Positions 1 through 19,000 of a DNA stretch of 64,000 bases are shown piece by piece. Made by a program: the position numbers and the translations under genes. The stretch is from assembly GCA_030248135.1 (NCBI GenBank), contig JASANC010001822.1:1-64000 (forward strand), written 5' to 3'. Position 1 is the stretch's first letter. Each line of letters opens with the position of its first letter. Under the pieces are notes generated by a model. It made no database searches, was not told where the DNA came from, and saw nothing but the letters and a program-made list of their open reading frames with translations. The DNA comes from Theristus sp. LFF4_11. Lineage: Eukaryota; Nematoda; Chromadorea; Monhysterida; Xyalidae.

Positions 1-585
1 TGGCATTGTTTTATGCTAACCGTCCAAAGAATTTCCCGTCGAATCAATGCTTGTCATGTCGTCTATTTTGACAATTTTATCAAGGTTTTTTACACATTTG
101 ACTTTCAGTCACATTTTTTTCTGCTTTGGCTAAGTTACCTTGGCTTGCTTGTGATTTAGATCAGATTATTGATGGAATGGTAGATTGATGAAAAGCATTC
201 TTTGATGAAAAAAATTGGGTAATATGTGTTGTTGTGGTTTTCGCAGCTGGGCCTCATCAAAATTGTAGTCATTATTTCAGAATCAAATAACTGTGTTTTA
301 TGGGTGTTGATGGATTGATTATCAAAAGTCAAGGAAAATAAATTGTAAAATCGAATAAAATTCTGTATCATGTTGGTTTTAGATGCTGTCTGGGTACATA
401 CCAGTTGACAAAACTACAATCGGTGTTGAAATCCGAATGTACCTTTTTATTGGTTTCTCCAATTTTGGTGTTCTTCTATTGCTTTAGTTTTCAGAAATTT
501 GCCCTGTCTGACTGACTGGCAGTCTTTGAGACTGAACGTCGCTCAATCCATATTTGACATTATTGTCCGCCAATTGCCGCTGTGA
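1..585. other. Upstream region of NUDT21, no gene seen
   Basis: No reading frame here looks coding and no repeat stands out. It presumably holds the promoter and 5' untranslated region of the NUDT21 gene that starts at 586. No TATA box is convincing at a fixed distance from the start. Confidence 0.5.
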
Positions 586-7227
<6,642 letters not shown>

Positions 7228-9094
7228 GAATGCGGCGGGCGCCGAGATTGCGCAGACACCCGGGTGTGTGTCGAGTTTTCTGTTGACAAATCTCTTGTAG
7301 CTACACATTCATTATGTACGTGTACCGTTAATGCCACAACAACTGGTCTCTTTCGTGTGTTTTTGTGAGCGTGTCTTTTCTATTTGTGTCGTTTCTTTTG
7401 TGTTGCATCTTTTAAGCGACGCTTCGATTTTGAACCCAACGTGAACAAGAAGATCTTTGGAGACCCAATTGTGAAGTGGTTTACTGGCAACCGATTTGAG
7501 CCACTCAACCATTGTAACCGATTGTAAACACTTGTAAGCTGCACAATTTGAACACGAGTCTTTTTGCGCTTGTTGAAATATCCGCGATGTTCAATAGTTC
7601 TTGAAAGTGGTGGTTGCCATTGAATGCAATGCTGTCCAAGTTCATAATGCAATTTATTCGCAGTCCCGTTTTAGTTTTTGTTTGATTTTGGTTAATCGTC
7701 ATTGTTGAGTTCAAGTTTGAAGCTTCAGTTCAGTCGCGCTATTTCGAACATTCGTTTCTTGTGTTCACTTTGTGTTGTTCGTTCGACAATGAAATAAAAT
7801 GGTCATGAAGTTTGTCATAATAATGTGAAACGCGATTGACGGAGCACAAACAGCTTCCACACAATGCAACGACGGAAAGCAAAGCGCATCTGCACGTTCA
7901 TGGTTTGGGCTACGGTAGCTATAAATGTAACAAAACATTCTGCTTCGGGAGATTTGCATATCCTTGAAATATTCACAGTAACACGACACGCAACAAGACA
8001 GTGATGAACAGTGTTACATCATTGGACAAGTGTCATTGAAACCGTACAATGGCACAGTCAATCTTAATAATGAACATGTAAAAAAAACCGGAAAGGCCCA
8101 CAAGCACATGCATCGTTGAGCAATGGAAACAGTTTAAGAAAAAGACAGAACGGCAGTGGATGCCATCGAGAAGCCTCAAGCAGTGTGGTGACCCTGGGGT
8201 CAGGTCATTCGCGATGGCGTTAAGTGGTTTGCTGAATATTAACGACAATCGTAAGGTGGTGGCGTCTCTTGGCCACATCGTCAGCTGCTGTTGCACACAG
8301 ATGCGTCCATGCACCATAAACGGAGTGTAAAAATTGCAACAGCGCACGCACGCACACGCGTGCCATCGATGACGCAACCAAGCATGCAATCTACACCGTT
8401 GTAACGCACACGACTGACTGCAGCTGTTCCACTGAAATCTCAGCCATCCACCACAGCAATGCTATGACGCCATGTTACCATATTACATGTTGTTCGCGTA
8501 AAAACAGCCAATCGGCTGTGACTGCTGACTCCGCCCCCCGTCGACGGGTTGCGCATGGAACCTTTTGTAGACCGGAAGAACCAACAGCGGCGCGGTTACG
8601 TGGTTTCTTATATTCGACATTCAAAAGTGATAAAGTGCGCGCGCACGTCAATTGAGCGCGAATAACAGCAGCATTTCAGTCGTGTGTGCGATTTTGCGTC
8701 GCTTTAGACTCTTTTACCGCAAACTCGAGGCGGGCGACTGCGAAAATCACACTCATTCATTATTTCGTTTACGAGTGTCTCGGTTGTTGTTGGTCGCGAT
8801 TGTTGGCCGCGCAAGCCACGGCACCTCCGCTTAATCCGCGGTTTCTCCATCGTTTATGACGGAAGCAGCAGGCTTATTGATATTGTTGTTGTTGTTTGCT
8901 ATTGGAATGCGGCGTGTGCTCCTGTGGATTTAGTTGAGCCACGATTCACATTGTCATTCTTGTTGGTCTTTTCTTACAGCGGCGCGCGCACTTGAGACGC
9001 AAGCAAGATAAACGACGTGGATTAGCGATCGTGTCTGCACAGACGCATATTGTCTTTAATACCACCGGAAAACAACCGCGGCAACCGATCGTGC
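7228..9094. other. NUDT21 3' region and Scratch upstream region
   Basis: No coding signal was found. The first part is probably NUDT21 3' untranslated sequence, with an AATAAA at 7793-7798. A good acceptor (TTTTCTTACAG) ends near 8980, so an untranslated or undetected upstream exon of the Scratch gene may splice there. Confidence 0.45.
7793..7798 (+). terminator. Candidate polyadenylation signal AATAAA for NUDT21
   Basis: This is a plain AATAAA hexamer about 570 bases after the NUDT21 stop codon on the same strand. The distance suits a long 3' untranslated region, but other sites may be used. Confidence 0.35.
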
Positions 9095-12000
9095 ATGATG
9101 CCGCACGCACGTCACGCTGTTGACGCCGTTGCTCGGTGGCACTCGAAGGAGGCAGCGCCGTGCATCGCGGACGCCGACAAACTGATGCTGGTGTCACTGA
9201 TGGAGAACAACAGCAATACACGGCCGACAAACAACCAGCAACGGTCGACTGAGAATCCCATGAACCTTGCTGCTACGGCCGCCGCTGCCATGCTGCCGTG
9301 CTTGCCTGCAAACACGCACGACGCAGCGGCATCGTTTCCACCAGGAGCAGGTGATTGGTTGTACAGGGTGGGCCAAAAAAAAGGTTCCATTTTCAAACTG
9401 CTGTCACTGGCTGGTGTTTCAATATTATGAGCTGAAATTTTCAGCACTGATAAAACATGCGTTGCCATTTTACTGACAAATTTTTTTTCCGATATATAAT
9501 TCCTAGCGCTCACTGTGGCAGATTTTCTAAAAAGCTCGAAAAATCAACAAATTGACTGAAATGAGTGCAAGAAAAAATTAGTATCAAGATGCGAGATTCA
9601 ATTTTGAAACTGTTGCGAAGGTGACAAATTGGTCTTTTTGGATACCCGTGATAGTTCAAATCATGCGCTCAGAGTGGAAAGGTCTCACACTTAAATTGCA
9701 TTTGAGCACCTCGAGCGAAATTCTGATGTTTCACAACGAACTCGAGTCAGCAGCCATGCGACTGCGACAGAAAGAGTTGTTCAGTTGATTTTTTGTTTTC
9801 TGTGTTGCTCTGTCTGTTAATTTGTTTCTTTTGAAAAGTTTTCCTGCGGTTTGAATAAAAACAGTGTTTCAGTTTCAGTTTTCTGCAGTTTCGTCACGGT
9901 TAAAAGTGGACAGCAGAACAACGGGTCTGGTGTGCTATCTGGTGGGAGCAATCTGAAAGTTTTTCTGCAGTGACTCGCCAGTTTCGCGTAAAATTCCATC
10001 CAGCCGCTGCCGGACGACAAACCTTGATGATGATTTGGATGTCTATGAGCAATGATTCGTTGTTAAATTCTTGGTTAAAAATCCGTTTTTTTGAAAATTT
10101 GAGAATTTTTAAACATTGTGCTGTAAAACTGAATCTACTTGACCAAACTGAATAAAAATTTTGTCAGAAAAATGGCATCACATGTTTTATCAATGCTGAA
10201 AATTTCAGCTCATAATATTGAAATACCAGCCAGTGACAGCAGTTTGAAAATGGAACCTTTTTTTGGCCCACCCTGTAGTTTGAATCAGGCTGCCCCGTTC
10301 GTTATGCGATATGTATAAACTTGCTAAATCTAAACGTTTGAGCTTTGCTTTGCAAATTTTAGATCGTGAAATGTGAACCAACATTATTCTTTTGCAGACT
10401 GGACAGCACAATGGCAACTGCTGATGCTGCAGTATCGTTTGCAAATTGCGCTCGCACAGTCAGCTGGTCTGTTGCCGTTTGCAGTGCCACCCCAGTTGCC
10501 AGTGCCGTTGCTTGCTGCTGCTGCGCCACCCAGCTCACCCACAAGTCCGTTCTCCGTGGCCAACCTGCTTGCCACCGCCGGTGCACCACAGCTGCAGCCG
10601 GGAAATCAGCAAAACCTGCAAAGTCCACCAGCCAAAATCGCAAATCAAAATGGCAAATCGAAAGCAAGCGATCAACAGCAGCGAACTCGAAAACGTGACT
10701 CGGCTGAGAACAACGACGAATTGAACGTCAGCACGGGCAACACGAACGGCGCCAGCAGTGGGCCGATGTCGACGGGACGCCGCTCGTCGCACAGTGAAAG
10801 TGGCAGGTCAACGACGTCAGCCGGCGGCGTCTCATCGCTCAGCGCTGCTAGTTTTCAGGTGGGCTTTGATTTTGATTTGATTGGTTTTGATTGGTGAACT
10901 GGCCAAAATTTACTTCTTCAATCTAGAAACACTACCAAGTAACCTTAACTATAGATTCGGCATTGGTGGCACCACATTCGTATCATTTTTTTAATGAAGA
11001 GTTCGCTTCAAAGTCAGATCAACAAGAAATGTGAAAACCGTAATTTCTTGTCTCAGGACGGCGTCACGATCGGCTACACATACGACGCGCTGTTCGTGAC
11101 AGACGGCCGCTCCAAGCGTCGTCGCCTCCAGCCGCCAGTGTCGACCGATCACGATGCCAACGAACCGGCTGTCAGCCAAGAGCAATCGCACACCGCCGAC
11201 GCCGCCAATCAGAGTCTGTCCTCTGCCAGTCCACGGTTGTCTGTTCGTTCACAAGAGCAACAACCGCAGCAACGCTACACTTGCCAACAGTGCGGCAAGA
11301 GCTATGCGACGTCCTCCAATCTGTCGCGTCACAAGCAGACACACCGGCCACTGGACAGTGTGCATGCGAAACGATGCCCAGACTGTGGCAAGATGTACGT
11401 GTCGATGCCAGCGCTCAGGTGAGAATGCAGGGCAGCTATTTGGCGCTGTGCAGGCAGACCTAGCAGAAGAAAGCGGGGGATGAAACCATTGGTACTGGTG
11501 GCTTCGTCATAATACTGAGAAAACGAAGCTACTGAAGCGGCTCCTAAAATCGTGTTTACGGTTTATAATATAATTAATACGTTTTAGTAGCCCCGTTTTC
11601 TCACTGAGACTGAGGCTGAGCTTGAATGTATGACCTTTACGGCCTTCACCAGTATCTTCTCCCACAAATTACCGCTGCTCAATTTTCAGCATGCACGTTC
11701 TGACGCACAAGCTGGCGCACAAATGCGAAGTGTGTGGCAAAGCGTTCAGTCGTCCGTGGCTGCTGCAGGGTCACCTGCGTTCGCACACCGGCCAGAAGCC
11801 ATTTGGCTGCGCGCACTGCGGCAAGGCGTTCGCCGATCGTAGCAATCTGCGCGCGCACATGCAGACACATGGAGGTGAGCGTTCGTGGCTGTGCGGCACT
11901 GAGAAAACGATGGCACGGCACGAAATACTAAAGGTGCTACTGAAACGAAACTGGCCAATCACGCAACACGTGAACCAAATTTAGTGGCAGTGTTAGTAGC

Positions 12001-12264
12001 AAAATTGGTAACAACGAATTCCCGGTGGCTGCTGGCAGCAGACGCCAAGTTATTCTGAGAAACACGATTGGTCAAACTGATTGAGCCACAGTTTCTGTTT
12101 CTCCAGGCACGAAACGCTACGAATGCACGAAATGCGGCAAAAGTTTTGCGCTGAAGAGCTACTTGAGCAAACATCAGGAGAGCGTGTGCCCGTACAAGCC
12201 GAACACAACCGTTGAAACATGCTGGACGACAGCCTACGATCTCACGGTCAACAATCAACAGTAA
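9095..12264 (+). CDS. scrt: Scratch-family C2H2 zinc-finger transcription factor (Snail superfamily)
   Basis: Five exons join in phase: 9095-9350, 10398-10858, 11057-11418, 11690-11874 and 12107-12264, giving 473 residues. The C-terminal third holds five zinc fingers: [20 protein letters not shown], a second with [52 protein letters not shown] and [17 protein letters not shown], the last ending in Cys rather than His as in the family. Upstream is [18 protein letters not shown], resembling the Scratch box. The N-terminal half is rich in Ala, Gln, Pro and Ser. Scratch proteins are nuclear E-box repressors in neural cells. The SNAG repressor peptide usual at the extreme N-terminus is not visible from this ATG, so an upstream coding exon may be missing. 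ATG 9095 is the first in frame. Intron 1 carries a mariner-like insertion. Confidence 0.93.
9364..10275. mobile_element. Tc1/mariner-like non-autonomous element with ~120-bp inverted repeats
   Basis: The two ends, CAGGGTGGGCCAAAAAA and its complement, extend into inverted repeats of roughly 120 bp that differ at only a few positions. TA sits on each side (9362-9363 and 10276-10277), the Tc1/mariner target duplication. The 912-bp element has no intact transposase frame. It lies wholly within the first coding intron of the Scratch gene. Confidence 0.88.
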
Positions 12265-12543
12265 CTATGAAATATTACGTGCGGATTTTGTTTCTCCTTA
12301 GTCATTTACACGTCATTTTTATCCGTTTTTGTCCACGTGTTTGCGACATAGAGCGGGCTTAGATCCTCAGTCAAAAAATGTTTCTTTTGAGTATTTTCAA
12401 TCTTTTTTAAACCAGTTGTCACGTTTTTTGCATCATTCGAATCTGCAGCCAATGTAAAGCAATTGGCTGCATTGGCCGGTGTTTTTTAAATGCCAACGAG
12501 GATTTCTTCTTCTTGCAGCCAGTCATTCCGTGTTTAGAGTGCC

Positions 12544-12549
12544 AATAAA
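12544..12549 (+). terminator. Candidate polyadenylation signal AATAAA for Scratch
   Basis: AATAAA lies about 280 bases after the Scratch stop codon. A second AATAAA occurs near 12647, so alternative ends are possible. Confidence 0.45.
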
Positions 12550-14246
12550 TCTTGTGAATAGCAATATTTTTCTCGTTTTTGTCCCTTGGTTTCTTTTACC
12601 AAACTATCAACGATAAAAACCGCACACTATTTGCAGTGATGTTTGAATAAACTTCTGGAATCAAACCAATCATTGTTGGATCCATGTTTTATTGATTTAT
12701 TTCAATAATAAACATAAAAATTCCCTTTAATTTTTTTGTTTGTTTCTTGCAACGCAGTTGTGATAATAATTATGAGCAACGCAACAAATACCACAATACT
12801 ATGGTGCCATAATCGGTGCGCGCGCTTTCACACTTTTTGAATGTCGGGTAACGTTGTAAACACAACTAAAAAACAACGAATAATAATGATGAACCAACAA
12901 TAAACAGCAAACGTCTTGGCGGTCAAAACTCAGAAAACCAACAAAAATGAAACAAATGTACTAGTTTATAATTGCATTCTACACGTGCGTGTGTTGTGTT
13001 ATACATACAACACCATACTTGATTCTCAATTTTTTAAACCTTCAATATCCATCAATGATTCATGTCGGTAAAAACTGTCGTTTGAGAGTCGGCAGGGCAG
13101 ACTGAAATGATGTCATCGTATCTGCCAGCCAGGTTACAAGCGGGCCATAGCTGTGTGAACAATTGAACCGAAAACAAAACTGAATCAATTCGACCAAATA
13201 ACACAATGAATACAGATGCTGCACATGAAGACAATCTCACCATCATTAACAGAACAGGATTTTAGTCTCCAATGTGCGTGTTTTCAAGTTTTTGCAATTT
13301 TCAGCAACACGATATAAGCGGTTCCGGTCGCTAAATGAACTGACCTCAAACCAAAGTGAGTAAGACATTTGACTCACCGCAGTTTTTCTATCAATTAATA
13401 AAATTAATCATAAAATCTCAATTAATCCGCTTATTAATTGCTCAGCGTTTTGGAAATTTAGCTGCAACAGCTTACATCGGCCCTTGCATTGGAGCAGACA
13501 GAAATGCGGAGACCGCTGATACAACCCGGTTGATTTGAGACTTGCCGTTGCGTGCATGGTACACCAAATTTTCAGACTGTGAAGTGGTTGAAATGAATGC
13601 GGCACTGTTTGCACTCAGCCCTACTTCATCATCGCAATAACCAACTTGCTATTGGCTAGAAACTGCACAAATGGAACAAAATCTAAAAAAATTGGTGATG
13701 AAATGTTTTTTAATCTTTTGGGCTGCTAGAACGGGATGACAGAACTAATCTGAGTGCATATTTTGCGCAGCAACAAAAAATGTGACCCAAACAGAGAAAA
13801 CTTCAAAAATTCAACCACAAAACATAACAATTGGCACAGCAACAGCAACAACAGCAAGAAAAAGATGAGACTAAAAGATCAGTAGTTGTTTAGTTGGCTG
13901 AATTTTGGCACAAACAAATCCAACCAAAACACTGGAACAAGTGTGAACGTGCATCATTTTGTTCCAGAGCTACATACGACAATAACCGCAGTAAAATACG
14001 AAAAACATTGACAGTGAATACTGAGCACACGATCCAAGATCCAACCGATACCGATTGATTTTAGGTGCAACATGCAAATCTCAGTAAGTTCACTAAAAAT
14101 TGTCCCAACACACCCAATGACATGCAGTTTTTCCAATGCAGTCCAACCCAGTACAGTTAGCATGCTCTTTGGCTGCATCACATGATGCCAGGTTACAATG
14201 AAACCGACAGTCAATAAGTGAGTTGCATGAGAAAGTGTGTTCGGAT

Positions 14247-14480
14247 CATACCCGCGCGACGGTGTGGGGTATCCGATGTGCGCAGCCGTCAAACCGGTGT
14301 GCAGCCCACAAGAAAAAACTTTTCGAGCTTTGTTTCATTCCACCGGCTGCCTTGCAAATGGTGCGCAGTGCGCACCCCTCAAAATGGTGCACAGCCATCA
14401 AACCTGTGTCGCCAAAATGCCACCGCAAAAATTTCTTGCGGGCTGCGCTCATTGGTACCCCACACCGTCGCACGGGTATG
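14247..14480. mobile_element. Small hAT-like MITE with 8-bp target duplication
   Basis: The ends are CATACCCG and CGGGTATG. The inverted repeats run about 40 bp with few mismatches, including GCGACGGTGTGGGGTA on both arms. GTTCGGAT flanks both sides (14239-14246 and 14481-14488), an 8-bp duplication typical of hAT elements. At 234 bp it has no transposase and is non-autonomous. Confidence 0.8.
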
Positions 14481-16004
14481 GTTCGGATCTTGTTGTAACT
14501 TGGAAGAACTCAAACTGAGTTCTTTTGAAATTCACATTTACAAACACTCTACAAGGCACATATTTGTTGCTCAATGCTCTGTAAAAACATGTGTGTCACA
14601 CAGAGTACATGGCAAAAGAATTCGTAAAAACGAACAACGAAGCAGACCCAAATCACGACGCACAACGAAAGCAGTGAATCAATGTTCGATTATTTCAGCC
14701 CCATTTAACAACACGTCTTCGGTCTACCCGACAACAAAACGGGACTGTATAATTATAAAACACTAATAAAGAAACGCGTTAGCAATGGCCGCTTAAACAC
14801 GGCAGCTTTTTTTCAGGGTGAAAAGAGAAGATATTTGAATGAAAGAAAAAAAACGTTCAGAAAACAAATTTTGTGTCAAATTTGACGTGTTTTTTGAATT
14901 AATTGATTCTTCGTGTCAGCCTGTTTATTCTTTCATCCTTGCACGCACAATTGGGAACTATCTTGGCATTCCTGAAAAAGTCAACTCCTAGTCTGTGACT
15001 GATCCCGCCTTGATGGAGAATACAGGACTGCCTTATTTATTCGGCCATGCTGTACATAGATTTCTCGTTTGATTATTGTTTGGATAAAAAATTTGTAGCA
15101 GTCGGAGAAGCCTATAATTTTTGCAACTCGGTTGAATGATTCACGAAAGTTCCACAAAACTGAAAAAGCACCAGGGAATAGACAATAGGAACGGCCGGGA
15201 AAACGGATGATACTGAAAGCAAACTATAAAAATGAACATTTAGAATTTAGACAAAAAATAGACAAAGCATACCTATCAGAAACAATCGAGCCACCAAATG
15301 GATTAGATAATCGAGTTTTCCTTCTGAACAAAAAATGTTACGACTTCCCCGTTTATCAGCTGAATAAGTCAGTTTTTACACCTCGCACAAGCAACAAAAG
15401 ATAAAAAAACTTGATCCGCTCTCTCTAAACCTCTCTGTCAACTGATGCATCATTTCAGGTTATTTTCGAATCTTTACGAATCAATTCACCACGCATGTAG
15501 AGTGACTAAAAACTAACAACGACAACAATATTTCAGTTGCAAACTTTTAAATAGCCAGCAAGCGAGTATCACATTACAATCGAAATGTTGCGATCAAGGT
15601 TGGGGAGGCAAACAGGCAGATACTGCGAACAACAGAAAAACAAAACTCACAATCTAAAAACAACAACAAAAAAACACAGAAAGTACAACACATTAAAAGT
15701 TTATATCCGACACAAATCATAGCAGTCTGTAACAGAGAACCAGCGAATGAACAAATAAATCAACAAAAAAGAAAAAAACCGGAGACTTGGACAGAAACAG
15801 AGTGAATAATGAGAAAACCATTCTTCGATATCGCTCGACTGACTCAACACCAACATTATCGAAATCCACGAACCAACGTCCAAATCGAAATAATCCACCT
15901 GCAGCATATCGATGTTCTCCACATTTCCACACGAAAAAAAACGTCAATTGTTGGCAACTTCAATGGTTGGATCGGCTGTGGGTGGGTGGAGAGAGAGGCG
16001 TCGT

Positions 16005-19000
16005 TCAACGGTAGGTTGGCGAGCGCTGTTGTGCAGCGACGCCCATTGGCGAGCCGCCCTGCTGTGGTGGTGCGCTTTGCATCAGGTCACAGCGCCGATA
16101 GAACAACAGATAGGGCATGGTGTGCGGCGAGTCGGTGGGGTGGCGCCCGGCGGCGGTGACGTCGCTCGCGTGCACTGCTGCAACCTTCGTGTCGTCCATG
16201 TGCTGCCAGCCACCGGCATGGAACATGAACGTCGTGTAGTGGCCGCCGCCCTCGGCTGTCTCGCCGTGATGCAGCACCACTGAAACGGGCGCAATGCTAT
16301 TACACAGCTGCAATGGCTGGCACATGCTGATTGACTGCGGTCGAGCCAGAGCTGCGCTGGACGAACCAGTGAGCGCATATGCTCCATAGCAGCGAACACC
16401 TGCTGTTTTTGATGATTTACAATTCGGTCACCTCGCACGGCACTTACCAGCAAACAGTTTGTATCTCCTGCCGGACGATCGTGTCATTTGGTCGCATTGC
16501 TTCGTCAGTAGTGCTGTAAGTGTATTGACGTTTTGTCACTGATTCTCCAGGAAATACCAAAAAATAAAGCCGTGTAGTATCCATTCATCAAACGAACAGC
16601 GATCAATCTCCAACTCCATGTCATATGAAATCGGTTTGAGCAATTTCTTCGGTCCGTCTTGTCGGAAGACAAAACATTTCAGCTGCAGGATGAGCACAGC
16701 GGGCAGTGACTCAATTTGCGGGATGCGCTGCAGATCAATCTGCAGCAAAAAAGGGCACCATTGTTGCAAAGGACGACACGAGGCGCGCACATCAAACGGG
16801 CGGGCCCAATAATCGGGATCAGAAATCGAGCGAAGTCACACATCACAAAATCATGAGTCAGAGACACAGAATGCAAACGGACGCACTTCTTTTTTTGCCT
16901 TATTCAACGCCTTGAACTTCTCGCCGCGCAGTGACGCCGCGATCGCATCCTCGAGCGACGCGATGCTCTCTTCCTGTAATACAGAACGAAGTACGATTTG
17001 GTGGATGTTACGACAAATTCAAAGCGTACACCAACCAGAGTATTGGCGACAGGCGGCCTAGCCCAACCACACCACTGGAGTTCCGTACCTTCCGGGTTTC
17101 GCAAACAGGTGGGAGTGGGAGAGTAAAAGAGTGAACGCAGCCGGACCTGAATGTCGAGCGGCAGTGTGAAGAACGGCTCAATGTTTGCGCTGTCCTTTGC
17201 GTTCGGATTGTTCGTGAGCGAGTGGCGCAGTTTGCCGACGAACACCATGCTGAGCGGCGTCTCCGGCACGTGCACCTGTCGATGAATGGTCGTCTTCCTG
17301 CCCGGCCCAACCTCGTGCCACTCGTCGTCGCCGTTGTCGCTCAGCACACCGTTCGCCAAATGCTCATCGCTCAACGCAGCCGTCTGCGATTTGCTCGCTA
17401 AAAAACAGAGAAAACGCGGTCGATGTAAAACGGGCGATTGGAGAACAGAAAACTGTCAAGTCAGTCGCCGGCTGCAAGCAGCGTACAGGGACTATCAATA
17501 AAAATATCCAACATTTCAGGGCAGTGCACGGAAAAATTGTCAAGATCAAAAAAAAAAACCAACTTGGTTCGTAAGTGAGTACGGATGTCATTTCGTCTTG
17601 CATATGATTGAGCACAGTCAACAGGAACTCTTCGGCGTCTTCTTGGCGACCCTGCAATAAATGTACCATAAACTATCGTTTCGATCCGTTGTTTACACAA
17701 ATTATTTCTTAGTGTCCTCAAATGGCACACCTTGAACGAGTCTTGCCGCAGTTTTGGCGCCAGCTGTCGAATGTAGGTTGGCTCAAGTGGCATCGTTTCG
17801 ATGCGTCGCTGCCGTCGCTCCATGGGCGACTTAATGTTGTCGTGCGTGAACTCGCCAACAAACTGTGCTCTGCAAATCAACACACACAAATGAATGATTG
17901 AAAGATATTCAGAGTTCAAACAATACAAATAAGAAACTATGAGGTTTCTAGTGTGTGTTTATGTGTTTTCTTTATGAGCACGACAGATGAGTCACGACAT
18001 GTGGGTTCTGCTTTAATGTTGGATGTTTCAGTGTCACACTGAATACAAAATCTTTTCTAGAGTAATCTGAATGTAACAGCGTATAAAACCAGTTCTGCAG
18101 CTGCGTTCCATCTTTTTACGACGTTTCAGCAATAGATTTTCGCTGTTTGATGGACGGATGTTCATGTTAATCTGCGGACATCCTGTCGTAACACATCAAA
18201 CGCAACCATTTCCCGAAACAACGAAACAACCGAACACCGCTGCGTGTTCGCGTTCACCGACAAGGCGTCGATGACCGGCGTGCACGTGCGGTCGCGCGCG
18301 GCGTGCGGCACGAACGAGCGCATCATGTGGAAGAACGGCGGGCACGCGATCAGCGACTGCAGCACCGCGTTCACGTAGCACCAGTTGCCGAGGTTGAACA
18401 GACCGCGCGGCTGGAACCGCGGGCCCGTGTGCTCGGCGCGGTAGCGCGTCAGCAGATCTGCAATGCAACTGCGAATCGTGGCACTGACTTGCATGAACAC
18501 GTTCTGCATGGACACTTCAAAGATTAGTTCGCTGAAAAAGCTTGCGAAGCTTTCAGGCTCATGAAGAACTCTAGACACGGTTGGTTTGACCGAAATTTCC
18601 AATGCCCTTGAATACGCAGCGGCTGTTCATTAATGGCCGGTGTCGCTGCATATTCAGAACGCAACTCAGTGCAGAACTACGCAATACAGTGACTCTTCCA
18701 AAAACACACAGCTACCAACAAACAAATCAGTCATTGTTGTATTGTTTGATCACCTTTGATTGCCGACAAGTGTGGATCATCCTGCGGCTGCACGAGCGTG
18801 CGTTCAGCAAAGGCGCGCGCTGCAGCCGTCGCGTTCACGTGCACATCGAGGCCGTTCGCCATGGCGCTGCCGTTGTTGTTGTTCTTGTGTTGCGCCGTGT
18901 GCTGTTGTGCAAGCTCAGCAACGGTGCTCTGATTGGTTGCTTTCGACGGGCGCTGCTGTTGACGGCGTTCATGCTGCTGCGCACTCCTGTTCGAGTCCTC

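Larger units (their letters stand above)
12265..16004. other. Convergent intergenic region between Scratch and USP10
   Basis: The sequence is AT-rich and I see no convincing coding exon. It holds the Scratch poly(A) signals and one small hAT-like element at 14247-14480. The right-hand part is presumably USP10 3' untranslated sequence. Confidence 0.55.
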
